Part shown: positions 7,048-13,834 of the stretch, in pieces
Layout: each line of letters starts with the position of its first letter
How positions within the stretch are numbered: the first letter of the stretch is position 1
From: Sulfuricurvum sp.
GTDB lineage: Bacteria > Campylobacterota > Campylobacteria > Campylobacterales > Sulfurimonadaceae
Direction: 5' to 3'
DNA: 14,143 nucleotides
Assembly (NCBI GenBank): GCA_024635855.1
Contig: JAGXHZ010000053.1
Coordinates: 1 to 14,143, forward strand
Translations under genes and position numbers: made by a program
The notes under the pieces: generated by a model
Databases searched by the model: none
Told to the model about the DNA's origin: nothing
What the model saw: only the letters and a program-made list of their open reading frames with translations

Positions 7048-7329
7048 CTAAACCGACTTTGCCAACTTCGAAACCTCGTCCCAATCTCCTCGTATCATCG
7101 CCTCTTTCTTTTTACGACTCCACCCTTTTATCTGCTGTTCCGAAGCCAAAGCTTCATCTCTCGTCGGAAATTCTTGTGAGAAAACGAGAGTGAGAGGTCG
7201 GCGTTTGAAAGTGTAACAGCTTGGTATTGCACCGCTTGTATGTTCGGATATGCGTTTCTCGAGATTATCGGTATGACCTGTGTAATAACTGTTATCGGAG
7301 CAGTGGAGAATATAAATGTAGAAAGGCAT
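7048..7329 (-). CDS. Single-domain GIY-YIG nuclease (YhbQ/UPF0213-like)
   Basis: A 93-residue protein that is almost entirely a GIY-YIG nuclease domain. The two motif halves are YIYIL (residues 4-8) and YYTG (15-18), followed by the conserved arginine R26 and a histidine at 30; the likely metal-binding glutamate is E64 in SEQQIKGWSRKKKEA, the usual family C-terminal signature. All key residues appear intact, so it should be active on DNA. No natural substrate can be read. AAAGGA lies about 10 bases upstream of the ATG. The gene lies on its own, sandwiched by repeat copies B and C in opposite orientation, and opposite in direction to the other two island genes. Confidence 0.88.
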   Translation of the reverse strand: MPFYIYILHCSDNSYYTGHTDNLEKRISEHTSGAIPSCYTFKRRPLTLVFSQEFPTRDEALASEQQIKGWSRKKKEAMIRGDWDEVSKLAKSV

Positions 7330-7368
7330 TAGTTGCTTATCCTTTTGTATACGTTCATTTTGATAATT

Positions 7369-7430
7369 CCCGTTCGTGGTGAGCTTGTCGAACCATGAAT
7401 TTACCCTTCGACAGGCTCAGGGCGAACGGG
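7369..7430 (+). repeat. Paired-hairpin extragenic repeat, copy C
   Basis: A 62-bp element upstream of the GIY-YIG gene, in the same orientation as copy A. It shares with A not only the arm but also the sequence before it (TTTTGATAA at 7358-7366 and at 5848-5856), so A and C form a direct repeat of about 41-43 bp. The spacer between arms is the shortest of the three copies. Confidence 0.85.
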
Positions 7431-7452
7431 AGAAGTAAATACTACTGATAAG

Positions 7453-7487
7453 AGCTGGATTCCCGCCTTCGCGAGAATGACGGGAGG
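7453..7487 (-). repeat. Second palindromic repeat element (right edge)
   Basis: AGCTGGATTCC followed by a hairpin: ATTCCCGC (7459-7466) pairs with GCGAGAAT (7471-7478) with one mismatch around a CTTC loop, then GACGGGAGG. It resembles the widespread GGATTCCCGC...GCGGGAATGAC type of extragenic palindrome. It begins 2 bases after the hemJ stop and may serve as that operon's terminator. Confidence 0.6.
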
Positions 7488-7488
7488 G

Positions 7489-7932
7489 TTAAAACGGTTT
7501 CACAATCACAAAAGCAACAATGCCGATTAATAGAAGCGTCGGTACTTCGTTATACATTCTAAAAAACTTCCCACTTTTATAAGCACTATTTTCTTTGAGT
7601 TTCAGACGGTAGTGTCCGAGTGAGAAAAAATAGGCGATCAAAATAGCTACGAGCGTCATTTTAGCGTGCATCCATCCTCCCATTTGAAATACATTCATTC
7701 CATAATGGGCGGTGGACATTGCAATCAATGCGATACCTGATAGTAACGTTGCCCAAAATGCGGGAACGCCGATGTATTTATAAATCTTCATCTCCATTAC
7801 TTCAACGACTTCTAAAAATCCATTGTTTTGATTGTTTTCAACGTGATAAACAAACAGACGGGGAAGATAAAAGAGTACCGCAAACCACGATACCATTGAA
7901 ATAATATGAAACCAAAGCATCCAGTTGTACAT
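7489..7932 (-). CDS. hemJ: Protoporphyrinogen IX oxidase HemJ
   Basis: HemJ oxidises protoporphyrinogen IX to protoporphyrin IX, the step before iron insertion in haem synthesis, in the inner membrane. The 147-residue product has four predicted membrane helices (about 5-22, 55-75, 88-106, 130-146). It shows the family marks: an early histidine (H9), WMHAKM at 87-92 with the conserved His and Lys, and RMYNEVP at 125-131. Length matches UPF0093/HemJ. AGGA lies about 9 bases upstream of the ATG. It lies 77 bases downstream of trxC on the same strand with no clear hairpin between, so it may be the last gene of an hpf-trxC-hemJ transcript. Confidence 0.92.
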   Translation of the reverse strand: MYNWMLWFHIISMVSWFAVLFYLPRLFVYHVENNQNNGFLEVVEVMEMKIYKYIGVPAFWATLLSGIALIAMSTAHYGMNVFQMGGWMHAKMTLVAILIAYFFSLGHYRLKLKENSAYKSGKFFRMYNEVPTLLLIGIVAFVIVKPF

Positions 7933-8009
7933 GAGTTATATCCTAAATAGTAAAGTAGCGAAGAGTAGCGAAAAAAGAATTAGGCTGTGGTAAAGAAAAG
8001 AGGGTGGTT

Positions 8010-8441
8010 TTAAAGATGTTTACGCACCCAAGCAATGATTTGGGAAGCTGGAAGTGCACCGCTAAACTGATCAACGATTCGGTTATTTTTAAAGGCGATA
8101 ACGGTGGGGATGGAGCGGATACCAAAACGTGAGCCTAGTTGTTGAACCTCTTCGGTATTAATCTTTATAAATTGAGCTTTGAGTGGGAAACTTCGTGCTG
8201 CTTCTTCGAAGGAAGGAGCCATACTTTTACACGGTCCGCACCGCGGCGCCCAAAAATCGGCAATAATCAAACGTTCATCATTCAGCATCAGCCGATCAAA
8301 CGAAGCCGTATCAACAGAGAGCGGTTTGGTGTCAAGTAAAGAGCCTTTACAGTGACCGCAAGCAGCTTTTGCGTAAGACTCTTTGATTGGGATTGCATTC
8401 ACGCCCCCGCAATGGGGACATACAACGTTACTCTTATTCAT
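8010..8441 (-). CDS. trxC: Thioredoxin 2 with N-terminal zinc ribbon
   Basis: A 142-residue TrxC-type thioredoxin. The N-terminus has two CxxC pairs (C8/C11 in CPHC, C28/C31 in CGHC) that bind zinc in this family. The thioredoxin fold follows with active site W64-A-P-R-C68-G-P-C71-K and the cis-proline P112 (SIPT). The active site has arginine in place of the usual glycine of WCGPC-type flanks (APRC), which is normal for TrxC. The ATG at 8441 is chosen because the product then begins MNKSNVVCPHCGG, like other TrxC proteins; it lies 7 bases past the hpf stop, so the two are co-translated. TrxC reduces disulfides in the cytoplasm and is often linked to oxidative stress. Confidence 0.93.
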   Translation of the reverse strand: MNKSNVVCPHCGGVNAIPIKESYAKAACGHCKGSLLDTKPLSVDTASFDRLMLNDERLIIADFWAPRCGPCKSMAPSFEEAARSFPLKAQFIKINTEEVQQLGSRFGIRSIPTVIAFKNNRIVDQFSGALPASQIIAWVRKHL

Positions 8442-8448
8442 GGGGTAA

Positions 8449-8790
8449 TTATTCCGCTTCTGCTTCTTCTGGTACTTCAATATCGCGAAGTGAAGTGGCG
8501 TGATGATCTTTCATTTTATCGTGCAATCGTCCTAATGCTTTGTTAGCACGATCAATGGCTAAGTCAATGGCAGCATCAATTTGTGCGTCACTGTCGGTGA
8601 TAATAACAGGCTGTGCGTGAGCGATGTGGATATCAAACTCCACTTCAACGCTTTGTTTTTCTTTTTTGATGTTTACATTAACGGTCGTAATGTCGAGGTG
8701 GTAACGTCGGAAATTTTCAATGGCTGCGGCAATATGATCGTTTAAGTGAGGAGTGAGGGTAATCTCTTTGGAGTGAATTTGAACATTCAT
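8449..8790 (-). CDS. hpf: Ribosome hibernation promoting factor, short form
   Basis: A 113-residue HPF/YfiA-family protein that binds the 30S decoding centre and silences ribosomes in stress or stationary phase. The beta-alpha-beta-beta-beta-alpha pattern is evident (MNVQIHSKEITLTPHL, TVNVNIKKEKQSVEVEFDIHI, DAAIDLAIDRANKALGRLHDKMKDH). The protein stops after the S30AE-type domain with a short acidic tail (EVPEEAEAE), so it is the short form and lacks the C-terminal dimerisation domain of long HPF. AAAGGA precedes the ATG. It is divergent from trpS and directly upstream of trxC. Confidence 0.9.
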   Translation of the reverse strand: MNVQIHSKEITLTPHLNDHIAAAIENFRRYHLDITTVNVNIKKEKQSVEVEFDIHIAHAQPVIITDSDAQIDAAIDLAIDRANKALGRLHDKMKDHHATSLRDIEVPEEAEAE

Positions 8791-8812
8791 GGTAAATCCT
8801 TTTACAGTTGAT

Positions 8813-8818
8813 ATGATA
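8813..8818 (-). promoter_or_regulatory. Possible -10 box of the hpf promoter
   Basis: TATCAT is read on the minus strand, with a predicted start near 8805 and a leader of about 15 bases. An AT-rich stretch lies upstream. It is one mismatch from consensus and has no TGn extension, so the call is tentative. Confidence 0.4.
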
Positions 8819-8837
8819 GTAATTTAGCACACTTTTT

Positions 8838-8855
8838 CTTAAGAGGAAGCTTAAG
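8838..8855. other. CTTAAG palindrome pair between hpf and trpS promoters
   Basis: Two copies of the six-base palindrome CTTAAG are separated by AGGAAG, so the block is both a direct and an inverted repeat. It lies between the two divergent -10 boxes, upstream of both genes. It could be an operator or a chance AT-rich palindrome. Confidence 0.3.
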
Positions 8856-8866
8856 TCACTATTTGG

Positions 8867-8872
8867 TAGAAT
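8867..8872 (+). promoter_or_regulatory. -10 box of the trpS promoter
   Basis: TAGAAT preceded by TGG (TTTGGTAGAAT) gives an extended -10 very like the metK box. The predicted start is near 8879, leaving a leader of about 16 bases with AAGGAG at 8884-8889. Confidence 0.6.
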
Positions 8873-8894
8873 TATCCTTATTCAAGGAGTTACA

Positions 8895-9860
8895 GTGCGC
8901 GTTTTAACAGGAATTCAGCCATCAGGCGATTTGCATATCGGAAATTATTTTGGCTCCATCCTTCCCATGATCCAATCGCAAGGCGAGCACGAGGTATTTG
9001 CATTTATTGCCAATTACCATGCGATGTCCTCACTCAGCGACGGCGGGCGTTTGAGCCACCTTACCTTGCAAGCGGCAACGGATTTTTTAGCATTGGGGAT
9101 GAATCCGCTCAAAAGTACCTTTTGGGTGCAGTCGGATGTTAAAGAGGTTTTGGAGCTTTACTGGATACTCTCCGGATTTACGCCGATGGGATTACTCGAA
9201 CGTGCACACAGTTACAAAGACAAAACCGCTCGTGGAATTGCCTCCAATCACAGCCTTTTTTCGTATCCTGTATTGATGGCGGCGGATATTTTGCTTTTTG
9301 GCTCGCAAGTCGTACCTGTGGGAAAAGATCAGATTCAGCACGTTGAGATTGCGCGGGATATTGCGACTAAATTTAACAACCAATACGGGGATATTTTCAC
9401 CCTCCCTGAATTTCGAGTCGATGAGAATGTTGCTACCGTCCCCGGTACGGATGGGCAAAAGATGTCGAAGAGTTATGGCAATACCATCACGATTTTCGGT
9501 GAAGAGAAATCGCAGCTCAAAACCGTCAAAAAGATTGTGACCGAAGTCATCGGGGTAGAAGAGCCCAAAGAGTTTGAAAACTGTAATGTGTATAATATTG
9601 TCAAACTTTTTTTGGATGAAAATGAGCGTGTTGCTTTGCAAGCTCGTTATACGCGAGGCGGTGAGGGGCATGGACATTTCAAGCTTTATCTTGCTGAAGT
9701 ATTGTGGGAGTATTTCCGTCCCTATCGCCAGAAGCGTTCGTATTATGAAGCGCATCAGGATGAAGTGAGAGACATTTTAAAAAATGGTGCGTTAAAAGCA
9801 AGTGCTATTGCGCAACCGATTATCGAAAAAGTACGTTCGGTAACGGGGATAAAATACTAA
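8895..9860 (+). CDS. trpS: Tryptophanyl-tRNA synthetase
   Basis: TrpS charges tRNA-Trp in the cytoplasm. The 321-residue class I synthetase shows the HIGN signature at residues 14-17 and KMSKS at 189-193, with the usual GIQPSG near the start. Length is normal. The start is a GTG, fixed by AAGGAG 5 bases upstream. The gene heads a rightward run; gmhA begins 15 bases after its stop, so trpS and the heptose genes probably share a transcript. Confidence 0.97.
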   Translation: MRVLTGIQPSGDLHIGNYFGSILPMIQSQGEHEVFAFIANYHAMSSLSDGGRLSHLTLQAATDFLALGMNPLKSTFWVQSDVKEVLELYWILSGFTPMGLLERAHSYKDKTARGIASNHSLFSYPVLMAADILLFGSQVVPVGKDQIQHVEIARDIATKFNNQYGDIFTLPEFRVDENVATVPGTDGQKMSKSYGNTITIFGEEKSQLKTVKKIVTEVIGVEEPKEFENCNVYNIVKLFLDENERVALQARYTRGGEGHGHFKLYLAEVLWEYFRPYRQKRSYYEAHQDEVRDILKNGALKASAIAQPIIEKVRSVTGIKY

Positions 9861-9875
9861 AACAAGGTTATTAAA

Positions 9876-10463
9876 ATGAAGAATTACATTATCAAACAAA
9901 TTGCTGATTCAGCAGCAACAAAACAAGCTATTTTAGAAAATGAAGCACTTTTAGATACGATCGTCACGGTGGCTCAAGAGTGCGTTGAGGTGTATCGCAA
10001 GGGGAAAAAAACAATGTTGGCGGGTAATGGCGGTTCTGCAGCGGATGCACAGCATATTGCGGCAGAACTGGTAGGGCGTTATGGGTTTGATCGCCCTTCT
10101 ATCCCTTCGTTGGCATTGACAACCGACACGTCTAATCTTACGGCGATTGGCAATGACTATGGGTACGACAAAGTATTTTCCCGTCAGTTAGAGGGGATGG
10201 GTCAGGAAGGGGATTTGTTTATTGGTATTTCTACCTCTGGCAATTCTCAAAATATTATTAACGCTTTCGAGTCGGCAAAAGACAAAGATATTATGACGGT
10301 AGCGCTTGTCGGACGAGATGGGGGCAAGATGGCTCAAATGGCGGATTATGCACTCATCATTCCTTCAAACGATACACCGCGTATCCAAGAATCTCATATT
10401 CTTATCGGACATATACTCTGTGACATTATCGAAAAAGAGCTATTTGGGGGCGGGGTTGCGTAA
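9876..10463 (+). CDS. gmhA: Sedoheptulose-7-phosphate isomerase GmhA
   Basis: GmhA converts sedoheptulose 7-phosphate to D-glycero-D-manno-heptose 7-phosphate, the first step to the heptose of LPS core. The 195-residue SIS-fold protein has the GNGGSAADAQHIAAEL motif (residues 50-65) with zinc-ligand candidates H60 and E64, the phosphate-binding STSGNS segment, and a late QESHILIGH with further metal ligands. Length is normal. AAGG lies 8 bases upstream of the ATG. Its stop codon overlaps the start of gmhB. The kinase/adenylyltransferase HldE and epimerase HldD are not in the window and must be encoded elsewhere. Confidence 0.95.
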   Translation: MKNYIIKQIADSAATKQAILENEALLDTIVTVAQECVEVYRKGKKTMLAGNGGSAADAQHIAAELVGRYGFDRPSIPSLALTTDTSNLTAIGNDYGYDKVFSRQLEGMGQEGDLFIGISTSGNSQNIINAFESAKDKDIMTVALVGRDGGKMAQMADYALIIPSNDTPRIQESHILIGHILCDIIEKELFGGGVA

Positions 10464-10959
10464 AGCCCTTTTCCTCGACCGCGACGGTGTTGTGAATGTC
10501 GAAAAAAACTATCTTCATAAAATTGAGGAGTTTGAACTCGTTGAGGGGATAGTGGAAGTATGCCGTGCGTATCAAGAGAACGGGTATCTCATCATCATCG
10601 TTACCAACCAGTCAGGAATTTCAAGAGGCTATTACAGCGAGGAAGATTTTGCGCAACTGAGCCAATGGATGGTAAAACATTTTAAGACTCTCGGAATCAC
10701 AATCACCCATATTTATCACTGTCCGCATCATGAGAGTATTGATGGTGTGTGTGAATGTCGAAAACCTGAACCCGGAATGTTTTTAGAGGCAAAGAAAGAA
10801 TACGATTTGGATATGCCACACTCGGTTATGATCGGTGATAATGAGCGAGACATCGAGGCGGCACAACGTGCAGGAGTGGGGATGAATATTCTCTTATCGA
10901 CGGATGTAAGCCAATCCAAAGCAAATCGTGTTATTTCCTCACTAAAAGAACTTTTCTAA
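10456..10959 (+). CDS. gmhB: Heptose bisphosphate phosphatase GmhB
   Basis: GmhB removes the phosphate at carbon 7 of heptose 1,7-bisphosphate in the same pathway as GmhA. The 167-residue HAD-type phosphatase has DRDG (nucleophile D8, D10), VTNQSG, the CPHH...CEC zinc loop typical of GmhB, and the terminal IGDNERDIEAA. No ATG fits: the best start is the TTG at 10456, which overlaps the gmhA stop by 8 bases (TTGCGTAA), with a G-rich stretch upstream; a TTG at 10444 would add four residues. Translation is therefore likely coupled to gmhA. The stop overlaps the next start as TAATG. Confidence 0.93.
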   Translation: MRKALFLDRDGVVNVEKNYLHKIEEFELVEGIVEVCRAYQENGYLIIIVTNQSGISRGYYSEEDFAQLSQWMVKHFKTLGITITHIYHCPHHESIDGVCECRKPEPGMFLEAKKEYDLDMPHSVMIGDNERDIEAAQRAGVGMNILLSTDVSQSKANRVISSLKELF

Positions 10960-11438
10960 TGCTTATCTTAAACACGGGCGGAACTTTTAATAAGCGTTAT
11001 AACCCGATAAGTGGTGAGCTTTTTGTCCCTTCTGACAATGGTGCAGTTGAAGAGATACTTCAATCGTTGGTGATGGACATTGATGTTCAGGGAATACTTT
11101 ATAAAGACTCTTTGGAAATGAAGGATGCGGATCGCTCATTATTGGCGGATACGATAGCCAAGAGTGATAAAAAAGTTATTATCGTCGTTCATGGTACGGA
11201 TACAATGGATTTAAGTGCTGAGTTTATTGCAGGATTAGCCTTGCAAAAAACCGTTGTTTTTACGGGGGCAATGATCCCTTTTTCTATAAATCCCATCGAG
11301 GCTACGGCAAATCTTTCTATGGCGATAGGGTTTGCATGTCGATCGTGCAGCGGAGTCTATATTGTGATGCAGGGGATTTGCGGACAATACAATTATGTAC
11401 GAAAAAATCGAGAATGTGGGAAGTTTGAATATGTCTAA
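10959..11438 (+). CDS. One-domain asparaginase-like protein
   Basis: A 159-residue protein matching only the N-terminal catalytic domain of type I/II L-asparaginases, which normally have about 320-350 residues in two domains. Catalytic residues appear intact: T9 in NTGGTF, T80 and D81 in HGTDTM, and K97 before VVFTGAMIP, corresponding to T12, T89, D90 and K162 of the E. coli enzyme by motif position. The C-terminal domain, which completes the neighbouring subunit's active site in the tetramer, is absent; the protein ends at KFEYV where ccoI begins. The ATG overlaps the gmhB stop (TAATG), and the 3' end overlaps ccoI by 8 bases. Similar short proteins may be usual in Campylobacterota; true substrate is unknown. 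Confidence 0.78.
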   Translation: MLILNTGGTFNKRYNPISGELFVPSDNGAVEEILQSLVMDIDVQGILYKDSLEMKDADRSLLADTIAKSDKKVIIVVHGTDTMDLSAEFIAGLALQKTVVFTGAMIPFSINPIEATANLSMAIGFACRSCSGVYIVMQGICGQYNYVRKNRECGKFEYV

Positions 11439-13824
11439 GGTGAAATGCGATCATTGCCATTTGGAATTTAGCGATTCGGTGATGATTCACGATGGAGAGT
11501 ATCGCTTTTGTTGTAATGGATGTCGAGGTATTTTTCATCTTCTTAAAGACGAAGGGCTGGAAAGTTTTTATTCCAAAATGGGGGATACCACTTTAGCACC
11601 GCCAACCCAGCAGTTTGAGGCAAGTTCCAATTTTGACACCCCTGCTTTTCATGAGCGTTTTGTTACTCTCGATAAAGAAGGATTATCGCAAGTTTCTCTC
11701 GTTATAGAGGGGATACATTGCGCCGCGTGTGTGTGGCTCAATGAAAAAGCACTTCATAAGATGGACGGTGTCATCGAAGCGAACATCAATTATACCAACA
11801 ACAAAGCCCGTATTACATGGGATGCAAATACTCTCAAACTCTCTGCCATTATCGATATGATTCGTGCCATCGGTTATAACGCGTTTCCTTATGATGCGTC
11901 ATTTCAAGAGGTACGTGCGAACAAAGAGCGCAAAGAATATTATCTGCGTATGGCGGTGGCAACGTTTGCCGCGATGAACATGATGTGGATTGCGGTTGCT
12001 CAATATGCGGGGTATTTTACGGGGATTACGCAAGATATTAAGACGATTCTCAATATTGCCGAGTGGTTTTTGGCAACACCGGTACTTTTTTACAGCGGAT
12101 GGGTTTTTTATCGTGGGGCGTATTATGGATTGCGAAATCGTGCGGTCACGATGGATTTGCTCGTGGTCACGGGGTCGAGTCTGGCGTATCTTTACTCTAT
12201 TTATATTACGGTATTTGAAAAAGGAGAAGCCTATTTTGATTCGGTAGCGATGATTATTACGTTTGTGCTGTTTGGAAAATTCTTAGAAGTATTGAGCCGT
12301 AAAAATGCTGCGGATACTCTTGATGTGATGAGTAAACATATCCCTTCAGAAGTAACGATTATTGAAGGCGAAACGGTTCGCGAAGTCAATGTTAATGAGG
12401 TCAAAGTCGGGGACATCATCCGTATTCGAAGCGGAGAACGGTGTGCAATCGATGGTGTAGTGATGAATGGTGAGGGAAATTTTGATGAGTCGAATCTCAC
12501 GGGAGAATCGGAGCCTATTTTTAAACGTTCTCATGATGTCATTATTAGTGGTACGACGAGTATTGATGCGCTCTTAACGTACAAAGCGACCAAAGATTTT
12601 GCCCACTCGACTCTCTCAAATTTGGTCAATTTACTCGAAAATGCGTTGAGTCATAAGCCTAATATTGAGAAGTTGGCAAATCGATTATCGCAGCATTTTT
12701 CTTCAACTATTTTATTTTTGGCAATCGGGACGTTTTGGTTTTGGTACTTTTGGCCGCACAGTTTTGATCGCTCTTTGATGGTGGGGATTTCGGTGATTAT
12801 TATCGCTTGTCCGTGTGCTCTCGCGCTGGCGACTCCGGTTGCAACCTTGGTGGGACTTGCATTGGGGGCGAAGCGGGGGATACTTTTTAAATCAGCGGCG
12901 CAAATCGAGACGATGGCGAAAGCGTCGATGGTGGTACTGGATAAGACAGGGACGATTACGCAAGGTCGCCCTGAAGTCGTGTATGCGACGATTCACGACA
13001 CATTTGATAACTCCATTCTTTATTCACTGGCAAAAGCTTCTAAGCACCCAATCAGTCGGGGTATTTGTGAATATTTAGAGCGAGGGGATGAACACTTAGA
13101 ACAGATTTCTCTTGATGATTTACATGAAATTCCCGCACGAGGAATTGTTGCTCGCCATGAGGGGATGATGATTGTAGGGGGAAATGCGCTTTTAATGAAG
13201 GACAGCTCGATAGAGACAGAGTCGGTAAGTGACAAAAGCCTTTTTTATTACGCTGTAAACGGGGTGCTTGTAGCGACCTATGAACTTCGTGACGGTCCGA
13301 AAGAAAAAGCAATGGAATCGATTGCTGCATTGAAAAAGTTTGGATTACGAGTCGTGATGCTCACCGGAGATCATGAGCGTGCTGCAGTGCGTGTGGCAAA
13401 TGAAGTCGGGATTGATGAGGTTCATGCATATTTAAGCCCTGAACAAAAAGCAGCGTTTATTGAGAACGCTCACAGTGAGGGGCATGTTGTTGTCATGGCA
13501 GGTGATGGCGTCAATGATTTACTGGCGTTAGCGCGCTCAGACATCGGTATTTCTATGGGAAGCGGAAGCGATATTGCTATCGAGGTGAGTGATGTAGTGC
13601 TCTTGAACGATTCATTGACGTCACTGGCAGAAGCGTTTGCTATCAGCAGACGAACGTATGGGCTTATTAAGCAAAACTTGGGGATTTCATTGGTCTACAA
13701 CTCGATTACTATTCCTCTGGCAATGATGGGATATGTCATACCGTTGATAGCAGCGATTTCAATGTCGTTTAGTTCGCTTCTCGTTGTGGGTAACTCGATG
13801 CGAAGCCGTTGGATGTATAAATAA
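11431..13824 (+). CDS. ccoI: Copper P1B-type ATPase for cbb3 oxidase assembly
   Basis: CcoI (FixI) exports copper across the inner membrane for assembly of cbb3-type cytochrome oxidase. The 797-residue product has an N-terminal cysteine-rich metal domain (C6, C9, C27, C28, C31), a heavy-metal-associated domain (C97AAC100), the phosphatase loop TGES (357-360), the transmembrane metal site C460-P-C462, the phosphorylation site DKTG (D504), the HP motif (H539) and GDGVND (691-696). The ATG at 11431 is preferred over one at 11395 because it has a GGGAAG site upstream and yields the usual short lead before the first CxxC. It overlaps the asparaginase-like gene by 8 bases. ccoS follows directly, which supports CcoI over a general CopA. 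Confidence 0.93.
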   Translation: MSKVKCDHCHLEFSDSVMIHDGEYRFCCNGCRGIFHLLKDEGLESFYSKMGDTTLAPPTQQFEASSNFDTPAFHERFVTLDKEGLSQVSLVIEGIHCAACVWLNEKALHKMDGVIEANINYTNNKARITWDANTLKLSAIIDMIRAIGYNAFPYDASFQEVRANKERKEYYLRMAVATFAAMNMMWIAVAQYAGYFTGITQDIKTILNIAEWFLATPVLFYSGWVFYRGAYYGLRNRAVTMDLLVVTGSSLAYLYSIYITVFEKGEAYFDSVAMIITFVLFGKFLEVLSRKNAADTLDVMSKHIPSEVTIIEGETVREVNVNEVKVGDIIRIRSGERCAIDGVVMNGEGNFDESNLTGESEPIFKRSHDVIISGTTSIDALLTYKATKDFAHSTLSNLVNLLENALSHKPNIEKLANRLSQHFSSTILFLAIGTFWFWYFWPHSFDRSLMVGISVIIIACPCALALATPVATLVGLALGAKRGILFKSAAQIETMAKASMVVLDKTGTITQGRPEVVYATIHDTFDNSILYSLAKASKHPISRGICEYLERGDEHLEQISLDDLHEIPARGIVARHEGMMIVGGNALLMKDSSIETESVSDKSLFYYAVNGVLVATYELRDGPKEKAMESIAALKKFGLRVVMLTGDHERAAVRVANEVGIDEVHAYLSPEQKAAFIENAHSEGHVVVMAGDGVNDLLALARSDIGISMGSGSDIAIEVSDVVLLNDSLTSLAEAFAISRRTYGLIKQNLGISLVYNSITIPLAMMGYVIPLIAAISMSFSSLLVVGNSMRSRWMYK

Positions 13825-13834
13825 GGAATTAATT

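Noticed and set aside
5861..7430. The three repeats as a CRISPR array
   Set aside because: Copies differ in orientation, are hundreds of bases apart with genes between, and show no regular spacers or cas genes.
9192..9755. A 187-codon minus-strand open frame opposite trpS
   Set aside because: No family features, and it lies wholly within the clearly coding trpS gene.
10306..10455. An ATG start for gmhB at 10306
   Set aside because: It would overlap half of gmhA and add about 50 residues with no similarity to GmhB; the TTG at 10456 fits the family N-terminus.
11395..11430. An upstream ATG for ccoI
   Set aside because: It lacks a ribosome-binding site and would add 12 residues not expected before the first CxxC; the ATG at 11431 has GGGAAG upstream.
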